A stretch of 64,000 nt of DNA. Origin: JAIYCX01 sp964353175. Lineage in GTDB: Bacteria > Bdellovibrionota_C > UBA2361 > SZUA-149 > DAOLCO01. The stretch lies in the NCBI GenBank assembly GCA_964353175.1, contig CAYGUX010000004.1, positions 1 through 64,000 on the forward strand, written 5' to 3'. The stretch's first letter is position 1, and the number at the start of each line of letters is the position of its first letter. A program made the position numbers and the translations under genes. Positions 40,325-50,061 of this stretch are shown piece after piece. The notes below the pieces were generated by a model. That model had not been told where the DNA came from. It worked only from the letters and a program-made list of their open reading frames with translations, and did no database searches.

Positions 40325-43001
40325 TAGCTAAACCATACTGAACTGCTTCAAGTTTATCTCCAGTGCGATAGAACCATGTTGCAAGCCCTGGCCTAAAAAC
40401 GGCGTAATCAAATTTCCCATCTCCATTCCTATCCACTCTTGATAATGGTTCATCACCTGGTAGTCCCCATTGCACAATACTAAATTGATTCGTTTGCGGA
40501 TCACGTACATACCACGATCCATCTCCGGGACGCCACACTACAATATCATCCCTACCATCACCACTAAAATCTGTCGCGATAGTTCTGTCTCCCGCCCATG
40601 GCAGACCCCACTGAACAGTTAAAAAATAATTATCTGTAAAACCTTCGGAAAAACCTGAATACAAGATCCACCACACCCCATCGGTACCACGCTGAATCGT
40701 CAGATCGACCTTACCATCTCCATCAAAATCTCCTACTACTGGCTTATCTATTCCAGCAACTCCCCAGTATTTTACATGAGCTCCGTCATTTTCATCAAAA
40801 ATGAACCAAGCACCAGCTCTATATATAGCTATCTCATCTTGGCCATTTCCATTATAGTCTCCAACTACAGGAGTATCGCCCGGCACTCCCCAAGCTCTAC
40901 TGTACAAAACCCCATCGGAAGAACGAATCACATACCAAAATAGAGCTCCTGAGATCTCAGAAATAAAAGCCCTATCCGATATTCCATCTCCATCAAAATC
41001 CCCCTCAATTGGCTGAAAGCTAGATGCGCCGTAGGAAAAAACTTGAGATTTAAAATTTAAACTTGAATTTACAAAATAGCTCGCAGTGGAAGATCTGTAT
41101 ACCGCTGGATCAGATTTTCCGTCTCCATCAAAATCCTGTTTCGACCTTGCCTTAACCGTCTTTGGGCCTATTACCACGGGCACACTAGAATAAACCTTAG
41201 TAATCGCGGACCCTTCTTTCACGACGATATAGATATAGTATTCCGCCCCCTTAGGAAGGCTTTCGACTTCCCAAGTATAAACGTGTTCCCCAGAAGAGAC
41301 ATTTTCTACCGTAGCAATTTTAACTCCATCAAAACCAGAATCATTAAAATCATAATATAATTCGACAGTGCTCGAATCGCTACTCTGCAACTTATACTTA
41401 ATTTGATACTGCCCTGAAATTGACCTATTTTTAGCAAAAAGTCTTACATAATCAAAATAAAACCATGTTGGTGCAGTCGTCTCAAGGGGATCCAAACGCA
41501 AATTATCCAAAAAACGAAACTGATCCCATCGAATCCCTGTTTCAAGAGTGTCCGGATCTACTAGGTCAACAACGTAATCATGCCAACCCTCATATACGAT
41601 GTGTGCCTTGGCTGTATTAAATATTTTAGGTAAATCTCCTTTCCACCAAACAGGTCTCATGACCCACCCGTTACTAACTTTATCCGAAATATTTCCATAT
41701 AAAAATGGATCAATCGCTACTCTATAATTTAAATATATAAACTCTGAAGTATCGATTTGTTTAGTCTTTGATACACCTAAATGAATCTGAGCATCTGTTT
41801 CAGAATTACCATCAATCGGCGCTTCTGCTACCGCCTGAAAGATACTCCCCCCATCAGTAGAATCGACACTCGTCGTAAAGGACTGATTAAAGAACTGACG
41901 AAAGACTTGTGAATACGATGACAAATTAAGATTTAAGATCTCGTCGCTTGAGTTCATATCCCAAACATTCCCAATCGATTGGGAATACTCCTCACCGGAG
42001 GTTTTAGATGGAGATACAATCTCTATAGTAGCCCTAGGTTGAATTTCGATATCTGGAGAAAAGTTACCTCTAAGAAACTCTCCAGTATAACTACTCCCAG
42101 CAGTACGCCTCATTTCCACAAAAAAATTATACTTTCCCGGAGGTAAACTTGCCAACGGAAGATTAAAAGAACCACTCATATTTTTATTAAGGATGTGATA
42201 TACTGGAGTACTTTCGCCAGAACTTCCATCCTTTAAATAACATATAAACAATACAGCATCAGCTGGAACACCTAAGGTCGTCCAACTTAAGCTTAAAAGC
42301 GGGGCTGAATTTGGATCACTAAGCCTAATCCAATCGAACTGATAATTAGAACCACTTGCAGTAAACACTGAAGGATCAATCCGAAAGACATAAGGCTCAG
42401 CACTCCAAGCCCCCCCATGATCCACAGTGCTAGCTGGAAGATTACTCAGATCTAATGAATAGTTAAACCAACCTGAATTTCTAAAATATATGTTGTGATC
42501 ATAAAATCCATCATTTACCAATCCAAATGAACTATTTGAATCAGGCCAATATTCTGGCCTAGAAACATCTGAGTCCCAATACAAAGCAATCGCTGTACGG
42601 GAAGAGAAGTTCGCTTGGAATGAAAGCCAACTATACTTAGAAGAATCGATCCTATGATTAATCCCGAATTTAGGTAGTTTAGAAGAAACGCTACTACCTT
42701 CGGCAAGTAACGTACCTTTCAGTCCAGGGAACAATGGAAAAACATAGGCGCCAGCTTTGGCAGTATTTCCACTCCAAATTCCATTTTGCACCGAGATAGA
42801 AGACTCTTCCATGTCTTCCTCCCAACCAAAATCTCGCCTCTGATCAAAATCCCATGCATTTAATAAAACATCTCGTGAAAACTCATCTCCTTCAGCAACT
42901 ACCAATGGACTACTAGGACTTGTGAGTGTTAAATCCTGTGCAAAAATAGAGACAGGTATAAAAACACAAACAAGGACAGATATTTTATTTAAATAAGTCA
43001 T
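40305..43001 (-). CDS. Large secreted protein with C-terminal FG-GAP/integrin-like repeats (copy 1)
   Basis: About 900 residues with signal peptide (S-V-L-V-C-V-F-I-P-V-S-I-F-A-Q-D). Two related beta-sandwich modules follow, each opening with S-P-x-(K/S)... and a W-D-F/W-D-M motif, separated by Ig-like linkers. The C-terminal third has six or seven repeats of D-F-D-G-D-G-K-S-D-P-A type with A-V-Y-R/V-W-R-P and W-G-L-P, a calcium-binding beta propeller. The frame extends to 43037, but the ATG at 43001 gives a cleaner signal peptide and has AGG 6 bases before it. Likely cell-surface or secreted, perhaps adhesive. Tandem paralogue of the next gene. Confidence 0.85.
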   Translation of the reverse strand: MTYLNKISVLVCVFIPVSIFAQDLTLTSPSSPLVVAEGDEFSRDVLLNAWDFDQRRDFGWEEDMEESSISVQNGIWSGNTAKAGAYVFPLFPGLKGTLLAEGSSVSSKLPKFGINHRIDSSKYSWLSFQANFSSRTAIALYWDSDVSRPEYWPDSNSSFGLVNDGFYDHNIYFRNSGWFNYSLDLSNLPASTVDHGGAWSAEPYVFRIDPSVFTASGSNYQFDWIRLSDPNSAPLLSLSWTTLGVPADAVLFICYLKDGSSGESTPVYHILNKNMSGSFNLPLASLPPGKYNFFVEMRRTAGSSYTGEFLRGNFSPDIEIQPRATIEIVSPSKTSGEEYSQSIGNVWDMNSSDEILNLNLSSYSQVFRQFFNQSFTTSVDSTDGGSIFQAVAEAPIDGNSETDAQIHLGVSKTKQIDTSEFIYLNYRVAIDPFLYGNISDKVSNGWVMRPVWWKGDLPKIFNTAKAHIVYEGWHDYVVDLVDPDTLETGIRWDQFRFLDNLRLDPLETTAPTWFYFDYVRLFAKNRSISGQYQIKYKLQSSDSSTVELYYDFNDSGFDGVKIATVENVSSGEHVYTWEVESLPKGAEYYIYIVVKEGSAITKVYSSVPVVIGPKTVKARSKQDFDGDGKSDPAVYRSSTASYFVNSSLNFKSQVFSYGASSFQPIEGDFDGDGISDRAFISEISGALFWYVIRSSDGVLYSRAWGVPGDTPVVGDYNGNGQDEIAIYRAGAWFIFDENDGAHVKYWGVAGIDKPVVGDFDGDGKVDLTIQRGTDGVWWILYSGFSEGFTDNYFLTVQWGLPWAGDRTIATDFSGDGRDDIVVWRPGDGSWYVRDPQTNQFSIVQWGLPGDEPLSRVDRNGDGKFDYAVFRPGLATWFYRTGDKLEAVQYGLANDRIPK

Positions 43002-43068
43002 AACATGCCTAAATCTATGCTTGATTAAAGGGTTCAATCATAAATAATAGCATATCACTAATCAGAAA

Positions 43069-43101
43069 CAAAAAAAGGGCCGCTAAGGGCCCCTTTTTTT
43101 G
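43069..43101. terminator. Bidirectional terminator between the FG-GAP paralogues
   Basis: A GGGCC/GGCCC stem around a short loop (CGCTAA region) is flanked by seven A on one side and seven T on the other (43070-43101). It ends the 43117-45849 transcript on the minus strand, so the two paralogues are separately transcribed. Confidence 0.8.
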
Positions 43102-43116
43102 TTTTCTAATAGTTAA

Positions 43117-45849
43117 CTAGATATTTCGCTTAGGCACCACATCTCCAGGCAATCCAAACTGAACAGCATCAGTACTACCATTTCTTAAATTATAGAACCA
43201 CATCCCAGTGTTAGCTCTAAATACTGTAAAGTCCTTAGTACCATCACCATTTCTATCATGCCCCGCTAAAGGTACATCCCCATGTAATCCCCATTGCTGA
43301 CTAGTAATGGCACCACTATCAATATTCTTAACATACCAAGTTCCATCAGCTGGTCTCCACACCGCCACCTCAGCCTTACCGTCACCATCATAATCTGTAG
43401 GAACTGGCTTATCACCTAACCAAGGTAATCCCCACTGGACAGATGCAAAATAGTTAGGTGAAAAACCACTCTCATGCCCTGAATATAGCACCCACCAGAA
43501 ACCATCTGTTGCTCTATATATTGCTAAGTCAGTCTTACCATCACCATCATAATCTGCTGGTACCGGAGTATCAACTCCCGGTAAGCCCCAATACCTAGCT
43601 TGACCTACGCCATTCTCATCCAAGATAAACCATGCTCCTCCTCTAAATACAGCAATCTCATCGACTCCATTGCCGTTATAATCAGCAATAACTATCTTAT
43701 CTCCTAAAAGACCCCATGATTTAGAATACAAGTTTCCATCGCTAGATCTTACGATGTACCAGTAGAGGAAGCCTCCCAAGGACACAACCAAACCTCTATC
43801 CTGAATTGAATCTCCGTCGAAATCACCATGAATTGGAGTAAAAGTTTTATTTCCCCATGATACCGCACTATAACCTGCACTTGTTTTATTAAAGAAATAG
43901 AGACTAGAAGCTCCTCTATAAACAGTCTGATCACTTCTACCATCACCATCAAAATCATAGTCAGGTGCAATGGCTCTAGCTGCTGGTTGATATGGCCCAA
44001 CCTTTAAATGCACAGGTGAATATGCTCTATTGCTAGCGGTACCATTCGAAGTAACAATATAGATGTAATACGAATTTCCAGTTGGAAGATTGCTAGTATC
44101 CCATCTGTACGTATGACTACCGATACTATCACCGTTAATAGTTGTTATTAAATTACCATTAAAGCCACTATTATCCGAATCATAATAGATAGAGGTGGTA
44201 ACACTACCGCCAGCGTCGTTCGCAACATCATAAGAGATGTCATAGAATCCTGCACTAGCACGATTTTCCGCGTACATTCTTACATAATCTAGATAGAACC
44301 ATGTAGGTACAGGTGTTTCAAGAGGATCCACACGAAACCCATTAAAGGTAGATCTTGAATCCCATGCTGGTCCATATTCCATGATTGAAGAATCCGACAA
44401 GTCGGTTACATACTCATGCCAACCTTCATAAAGCACATGGGCTTTAGCTCGACTATGGCTCTCCGTAAAAGTGTTGTTCCACCATACTGGTCTCATTACC
44501 CAGCCTTTCTCTACCTTATCATGCAAGGTCGGGTACTGACTTTCATCTACAGCGATTCTATAAGTCAGATATCTAAATTTACCTGTATCAATTGGATCAG
44601 ATTGCGAAATGTTCAAATGAACCTGTACGTCACTTTCCGTTGCTCCATTGATTGGGGGATCAGCCGTTGCTTGAAACACAGTGCCACCATCAATGGATGC
44701 TTCATTATTTGCAAAACTTTGATTAGAAAACTGCCTAAAGTCAGAAGGCCAAACAGCAGGATTCAAATTTGGAGTATCTGCAGAGGTATCCATATTCCAG
44801 GGATTTCCTAATACATCTCTCGAATACTCCTCACCCGAAGTTTTAGATGGTGCTGTGATTACAACCGATGGTTTCTTAACAATATTCAATGGGTGAGAAT
44901 AGGCACTCCGAGTAACTCCTCCTACAAACGATCCGCCAGTAGCTATCTGAGATTCCATATAAAAATAATAAGTCCCAGGAGGTAGAATTGCAGTTGGGAA
45001 CGTATATGTACCCGGATTACTACCAGAAGTGAACCTAGTTAAGGGTGTACCATTAAATCCAGAGTTATCTGTATCATAATAAATCGTTACCACTGCATTC
45101 GTAGCAATGGAACTTGAAGCCCAAGTAATGGTATGGTTTGGCGCGGAGTTAGGATCGACCAGTCTAACCCAATCAATACTGGTAGAAGCGCCAATAACAC
45201 CACCAACTGATGGATCAATCCTAAGTACATATGGATTGTTTGACCAACTACCTTGCCTTTGTTCAAAAGAACCAGGTAAATTACTTAAGTCAAAAGAATA
45301 CAGTGTGTATCCACTATTAGGATAACCATTAGCACCATGGTAAAAACCATCAAATGATGCGCCTCTAGGACTATTTGTATCTGGCCAATATTCTGGTCTA
45401 GATTCATCTGAATCCCAATAAACAGCAAAAGTTGATCTACTAGTAACATTCAATCTATAACTCAATCGAGTATATTTTGAAGAATTTATTTTATGATTTA
45501 TTCCGAATTTAGGTAAACTCTTGTCACCAGAAATACCCTCGGAAAACAAGCTGCCCTTAAATCCTGGAAACAGTGGGAAGACATGTCCACCTGCTACCTG
45601 ATTAACGCCATTCCACTCGCCATTTGAAACATTTACAGAATTACCCACAAAATTTTCTTCCCAACCAATATCTCGCCTTTCATTAAAATCCCAGGCATTA
45701 CCTAACTCCATAGTTGCGTAATCATCACCTTCGGCGACTGTAACGCTACTATTTGGACTTGTGATATTGAGACTTTGCGCCGCTAGGATAGAGGGAACAA
45801 AAAAACCTAAAAAAACTAACACCTTAACAAACAACTTCATAATTTTCAC
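43117..45849 (-). CDS. Large secreted protein with C-terminal FG-GAP/integrin-like repeats (copy 2)
   Basis: 910 residues, co-linear with copy 1 along its whole length. Signal peptide to about residue 24 (F-V-P-S-I-L-A-A-Q), N-terminal module with G-N-A-W-D-F-N-E-R-R-D, second module with S-K-T-S-G-E-E-Y-S-R-D-V-L-G-N-P-W-N-M, and linkers with Y-Y-D-S-D-N-S-G-F-N-G. The C-terminal propeller repeats have D-F-D-G-D-G-R-S-D and D-Y-D-G-D-G-K-T-D. It has an extra linker repeat pattern near 245-300 that is weaker in copy 1. The two genes clearly arose by tandem duplication and have since diverged. Surface adhesin, matrix or polysaccharide-binding roles are all possible. Confidence 0.85.
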   Translation of the reverse strand: MKIMKLFVKVLVFLGFFVPSILAAQSLNITSPNSSVTVAEGDDYATMELGNAWDFNERRDIGWEENFVGNSVNVSNGEWNGVNQVAGGHVFPLFPGFKGSLFSEGISGDKSLPKFGINHKINSSKYTRLSYRLNVTSRSTFAVYWDSDESRPEYWPDTNSPRGASFDGFYHGANGYPNSGYTLYSFDLSNLPGSFEQRQGSWSNNPYVLRIDPSVGGVIGASTSIDWVRLVDPNSAPNHTITWASSSIATNAVVTIYYDTDNSGFNGTPLTRFTSGSNPGTYTFPTAILPPGTYYFYMESQIATGGSFVGGVTRSAYSHPLNIVKKPSVVITAPSKTSGEEYSRDVLGNPWNMDTSADTPNLNPAVWPSDFRQFSNQSFANNEASIDGGTVFQATADPPINGATESDVQVHLNISQSDPIDTGKFRYLTYRIAVDESQYPTLHDKVEKGWVMRPVWWNNTFTESHSRAKAHVLYEGWHEYVTDLSDSSIMEYGPAWDSRSTFNGFRVDPLETPVPTWFYLDYVRMYAENRASAGFYDISYDVANDAGGSVTTSIYYDSDNSGFNGNLITTINGDSIGSHTYRWDTSNLPTGNSYYIYIVTSNGTASNRAYSPVHLKVGPYQPAARAIAPDYDFDGDGRSDQTVYRGASSLYFFNKTSAGYSAVSWGNKTFTPIHGDFDGDSIQDRGLVVSLGGFLYWYIVRSSDGNLYSKSWGLLGDKIVIADYNGNGVDEIAVFRGGAWFILDENGVGQARYWGLPGVDTPVPADYDGDGKTDLAIYRATDGFWWVLYSGHESGFSPNYFASVQWGLPWLGDKPVPTDYDGDGKAEVAVWRPADGTWYVKNIDSGAITSQQWGLHGDVPLAGHDRNGDGTKDFTVFRANTGMWFYNLRNGSTDAVQFGLPGDVVPKRNI

Positions 45850-45872
45850 CGTACTGCTTTTACAACCTATAC

Positions 45873-45903
45873 AAAACCCCTCTCAAATAATAAAAAAGAG
45901 GGG
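45873..45903 (-). terminator. Hairpin downstream of kup
   Basis: CCCCTCT (45877-45883) and AGAGGGG (45897-45903) form a stem with a 13-base AT loop. On the minus strand it is followed by TTTTG. It would end the kup transcript, and it lies 24 bases before the start of the FG-GAP gene. Confidence 0.55.
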
Positions 45904-46076
45904 CGATGTACTATGAAGCAATAAGCTTGCCAGCTACTAAACTATAAAAATTATCTCTAAGTAATTAAAACTACGAATCCTTGACGCATCAATATGCATC
46001 CCCATTCCTAACAGATAGTACGATATGGTACCGAAATACCCGTTCGGCTAGAGAATATTTCATAGTTAAGACAGCA

Positions 46077-47966
46077 CTACAACTCAACCTGTATTCCAAC
46101 CTCGAATACTTGCTCAGATGGCACTCGGTAGAAGGCAGTTGCTCTCTCAGCATTTCTGGACATTAGTGCGAATAATTTCTCACGCCAAAGAGCCATACCA
46201 GGTCTAGATGTGGCGACCAAGATCTCTCTTCCTAAAAAGAATGTCTTATTCCCCTCAAGGGATAAGCCCTTAGACTCACATTCTCTCAAAATTTTACCAG
46301 TATCACCCTCATCCTGATATCCGATAGTAGCAACGACTCTAAAAATTCCTTTTCCTAAATCTTCGATTTCTACCCTTTCTCCGAAAGGAACATGAGGAAC
46401 ACTATCCGTATCGATAGTTAGTAAAATAACCTTCTCATGCATAACCTGATTATGGCTCAAATTATGTATCAAGGGAATAGGAGTGAGTCTCTTACTCCTA
46501 GTCATAAAAATAGATGCCCCTGGAACTCGATGAAGATCTTCAGGAACACCTTCTATAAAAGTCGCCCAACTAACTCCCTTCTCCTCCAATCTTTTTGCCA
46601 ACAAAATTCGACCAGAATACCAGGTTGTCATTACCAACATCAATAATGATGCAATCATTATGGTAAACCACCCACCATCAAAAAACTTAGCTCCATTCGC
46701 AATTACAAATCCCATATCGATAAATGCAAAAAACGTAAACACAGTCACTAAATAAAACATCTTCCATTTCCAGGCCTTGTTGGCCAAAGTAAAAAGGAGG
46801 AAAGTAGTTAGAAGCATATCTAATGAGACTCCTATTCCATAGGCCCCTGCTAGATTACTAGAACTACGAAAAGTAAGAACCAATATGATCGTTCCAATAC
46901 TCAATAATTTATTTACTGTTGGAATATAAATTTGTCCTTCATGATGCTCGGAAGTATAGTTAACTTGCATCCTTGGTAAAAATCCCAACTGGATGCCTTG
47001 CCGAGTAAGGGAAAAGGCGCCTGAAATAATAGCTTGAGAAGCAATCGCCGATGTAATCGTAGCTAAAATCACTAAAGGGATCAAAAACCAAGAAGGTGAA
47101 AGGTTGTAAAACGGATTAGAGATAGCTTCAGGATTGGATAATAACAAAGCTCCTTGTCCAAAATAGTTTAAAACTAAAGCTGGTAAAACCACATATATCC
47201 AAGCCTTCTTTATTGGCTTAGCTCCAAAATGCCCCATATCAGCGTATAATGCTTCCGCTCCCGTCACAACCAAAAACAAAGATCCTAAAGAGAGTAAAGC
47301 AACCTTACCCTCCACCCAAAAATACTTAAATGCGTAAACTGGGTTGACTGCATACAGAACGTCAGGGTTTTTTATTATCTGCCTAAGTCCCAAAAAGGAC
47401 AGAACGATAAACCAAGTAATCACAATGGGCCCAAAAAACTTCCCGATAGCACCCGTACCCCGTCTTTGTATTCCAAATAGAATTAATAAAATAACTATTG
47501 CAATGGGAATCACATAGGGAACAAAAACAGGAGTCACTATCTCAAGTCCCTCTAAAGCACCTAACACGGAAATGGCTGGTGTAATAATACCGTCTGCATA
47601 CAATAAAGATGTTCCAAACATTCCTAGAAATAGGAAAAAGACAGTATTCATCATACGCTTTGAATTGCTTCTAGAAATTTTCCTAGAAATCAAAGTAGTT
47701 AATGCGAGTACTCCGCCTTCTCCCTTATTATTTGCAAGCATCACAATCGATACGTACTTAATGGAAATGATAATAATTAACGCCCAAAAAAGAGTAGAAA
47801 GCACTCCATATATATTATCTTGCGTAATGGGAACGGGATGGTGTCCTGAAAAACATTCCCTAATAGCATATAAGGGGCTAGTACCAATGTCCCCGAAGAC
47901 AACACCTAAGGCTCCTACGACTAAGGCATTGGAAATTTTATCAGATTTCTTACTTTCAACACTCAT
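46077..47966 (-). CDS. kup: Low-affinity potassium uptake protein Kup
   Basis: Proton-coupled potassium importer of the KUP/HAK/KT family. It opens with the signature G-V-V-F-G-D-I-G-T-S-P-L-Y-A near residue 20, then N-N-K-G-E-G-G-V-L-A-L and A-D-G-I-I-T-P-A-I-S, with about twelve membrane helices and a soluble C-terminal domain from about 450. The frame is open from 48023, but the ATG at 47966 (M-S-V-E-S-K-K) has GAG at proper spacing and matches where relatives begin. Single gene. Confidence 0.94.
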   Translation of the reverse strand: MSVESKKSDKISNALVVGALGVVFGDIGTSPLYAIRECFSGHHPVPITQDNIYGVLSTLFWALIIIISIKYVSIVMLANNKGEGGVLALTTLISRKISRSNSKRMMNTVFFLFLGMFGTSLLYADGIITPAISVLGALEGLEIVTPVFVPYVIPIAIVILLILFGIQRRGTGAIGKFFGPIVITWFIVLSFLGLRQIIKNPDVLYAVNPVYAFKYFWVEGKVALLSLGSLFLVVTGAEALYADMGHFGAKPIKKAWIYVVLPALVLNYFGQGALLLSNPEAISNPFYNLSPSWFLIPLVILATITSAIASQAIISGAFSLTRQGIQLGFLPRMQVNYTSEHHEGQIYIPTVNKLLSIGTIILVLTFRSSSNLAGAYGIGVSLDMLLTTFLLFTLANKAWKWKMFYLVTVFTFFAFIDMGFVIANGAKFFDGGWFTIMIASLLMLVMTTWYSGRILLAKRLEEKGVSWATFIEGVPEDLHRVPGASIFMTRSKRLTPIPLIHNLSHNQVMHEKVILLTIDTDSVPHVPFGERVEIEDLGKGIFRVVATIGYQDEGDTGKILRECESKGLSLEGNKTFFLGREILVATSRPGMALWREKLFALMSRNAERATAFYRVPSEQVFEVGIQVEL

Positions 47967-48193
47967 AACACTCAAAATTTTAATTATTTGGTAGGACTTA
48001 TCAAAAATGCCACTATGAAGCACGTCTTAAATCCAATATTTCCCATAAACAGCCAAATTACAAGGCGTTCTACATACTGCAAACTTAGATGCTACCATTG
48101 CTCACATCTATTCACTTTGACGAGCCTATTACTCAATGATACCTTAATCATCACGTAAACTCTTCAAATTTCGAACTCCCAACCACCTACCCT

Positions 48194-49699
48194 ATGGTAC
48201 TGAATCCCAAGATACACAACTTGATTGTTAGCGTAGCTATCTTCATATTGTTTTTCACCTCCAGTGTTTTGATGTTAAACTACCATCCACCTGAGTGGTA
48301 TCTATTAGATGAGATGGGAGATATTTGCCATAAACCCTGGCAACTACTCAGTGGCGAAAAAGCCATGACAGACAAAACCCTACTTCCGATCTTAATCTTC
48401 GGCCTATTTCAGAATCTATTTGGCCTTAGTGAGTATGCACCTAGATACTTCTCAATAGCACTTACTTCAGCAATAATGCCTCTGCTATATTTTGGAATTA
48501 CAGAAATATTTAGCAAAAGAATAGCCTTAATATCACTCGCACTAATACTTGCCACTCACCCTATCATTCTTTCTTCGTCTATAGCGACAACTCTATCTAG
48601 TACTCTCTGGTTTCCTATTCTGACCTTTTGGATCTTAAGTAAAAAAGTTCTAAGACATAAAGAACTCTACCTATCTCTTGCCATACTAGGCTCCTTATTT
48701 TCCTATGCCGCGGGAATGCTGGTAAGCATTTCAATGATATTCTCATACTATATTCTTAACTTCTCCGAGATACGCCGACTAAACTATAAGTTGACGTTAG
48801 CCTACCTAACTGCAAGTGCAAGTCTTTTTATGCTTACTAGGAAACTAATTTATGGGAACATTCAAATAAGCAATTGGGGCATAGATCAGACAAACTTTAC
48901 TCCAAGCATAGAAGGAATAAAAATCATACTAAGAGAAATTTTTATTAGCGCAAATTCTTGGTATGCCCTAGCTGGCGAAGCTCCAAGTATAGGTCTAGAA
49001 GTGACGCTGATAGTATCGATATTTGCTCTAGATAAACTATTTCACATGAATACAGGTACGAAAGAATCTCCTAATAAGTATTCTCAACCAACAAACTGGA
49101 TAGCCATAATTACATGTACAAGCATCATAACTATTCTTTTATGCTCTTCTAATCTACGTTTAATTGGACTTAGGAGAGTTCTTCCTTTAGTTCCCTTTAT
49201 CCTAATCGCCTTAGTCGCTGGTTTATACCGGAACCTTCCTAAGAAGTTTAAGAATGCTCAATTCTATTCCATAGGATTGCTTTGGTTTATTTTTGCAATA
49301 CATAGAGCGTATATTCACATTCCAAATGCGATTCAAGTAGAGGGTATTTCACCAGCAAAAATGGACATCCTAAATACCTATAATACCCTACTTTCTAAAA
49401 CCAGGAATATTATTGGTCCTTCCAGAATTTATATAGACTCAAAAATTCAAATCCTCGATAGTCTATCATGCTCACTGTATTTTACTAAAAATCAAAAATC
49501 TGAAATTCACATAGTAGAGCTTACTGATCTAGAACAAATAAAGAAATTAATGCTTGAACCTAATACTCTAATAGTCGGTAGTCCTTACGACGAGATTCAA
49601 TCCCAAATATTAAATCACGCCTTGGTACAAGATATCAGTACTCAACAAATTGAGAACATAGACTCAAATTTCTCCTATTTCATCTTCTCCAATATTTAA
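48194..49699 (+). CDS. Polytopic membrane protein, ArnT/PMT-like (GT-C) glycosyltransferase-like
   Basis: 501 residues with about ten to twelve membrane helices and a small soluble C-terminal domain. The acidic motif L-L-D-E-M-G-D near 36-42 follows the first helix, and Y-A-P-R-Y-F-S near 90 matches the R-x-x-S/P pattern of PMT_2-type enzymes, which move sugars or sugar-like groups from polyprenyl carriers at the outer face of the inner membrane. Separate from but near the FG-GAP proteins and the other GT-C-like gene. Target unknown. Confidence 0.7.
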   Translation: MVLNPKIHNLIVSVAIFILFFTSSVLMLNYHPPEWYLLDEMGDICHKPWQLLSGEKAMTDKTLLPILIFGLFQNLFGLSEYAPRYFSIALTSAIMPLLYFGITEIFSKRIALISLALILATHPIILSSSIATTLSSTLWFPILTFWILSKKVLRHKELYLSLAILGSLFSYAAGMLVSISMIFSYYILNFSEIRRLNYKLTLAYLTASASLFMLTRKLIYGNIQISNWGIDQTNFTPSIEGIKIILREIFISANSWYALAGEAPSIGLEVTLIVSIFALDKLFHMNTGTKESPNKYSQPTNWIAIITCTSIITILLCSSNLRLIGLRRVLPLVPFILIALVAGLYRNLPKKFKNAQFYSIGLLWFIFAIHRAYIHIPNAIQVEGISPAKMDILNTYNTLLSKTRNIIGPSRIYIDSKIQILDSLSCSLYFTKNQKSEIHIVELTDLEQIKKLMLEPNTLIVGSPYDEIQSQILNHALVQDISTQQIENIDSNFSYFIFSNI

Positions 49700-49836
49700 A
49701 ACAACTCTGCGGCAGAAAAAACGCCTGCTCAACTATACGGACAAGAGTCCCTCTCTTCTTAACTCAGAACTTGCATCTCTCGGTCTCAGTTGCTATCTTC
49801 AAATAGCTAACATAAAAACAATTTTGGAATTTATTC

Positions 49837-50046
49837 ATGAATATTGAAACTAAAACACTTCTTCTAACTATTGTTCTGACCTTATCGCTATCATCTTGCT
49901 ACCATGGACGTAGAGTAAGAGTCAGCGTTAACCCAGCAGCGGCAGTGGCAGTTGGAGCCAAACTAGGGGAAATGAGTAAGGGTGATTCTTCAAGCAACGA
50001 ACAAAACAACACATCTTCCTTTAGCAATCTTTGGGGACTCCTGTAA
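49837..50046 (+). CDS. Small lipoprotein
   Basis: 69 residues. Lipoprotein signal with Cys21 (L-S-S-C), then a basic segment (H-G-R-R-V-R-V-R), an Ala/Val-rich stretch (V-N-P-A-A-A-V-A-V-G) and a Ser/Asn-rich tail. Probably co-transcribed with the secreted protein 15 bases downstream. Function unknown. Confidence 0.6.
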   Translation: MNIETKTLLLTIVLTLSLSSCYHGRRVRVSVNPAAAVAVGAKLGEMSKGDSSSNEQNNTSSFSNLWGLL

Positions 50047-50061
50047 TATCGTTCATACTAC

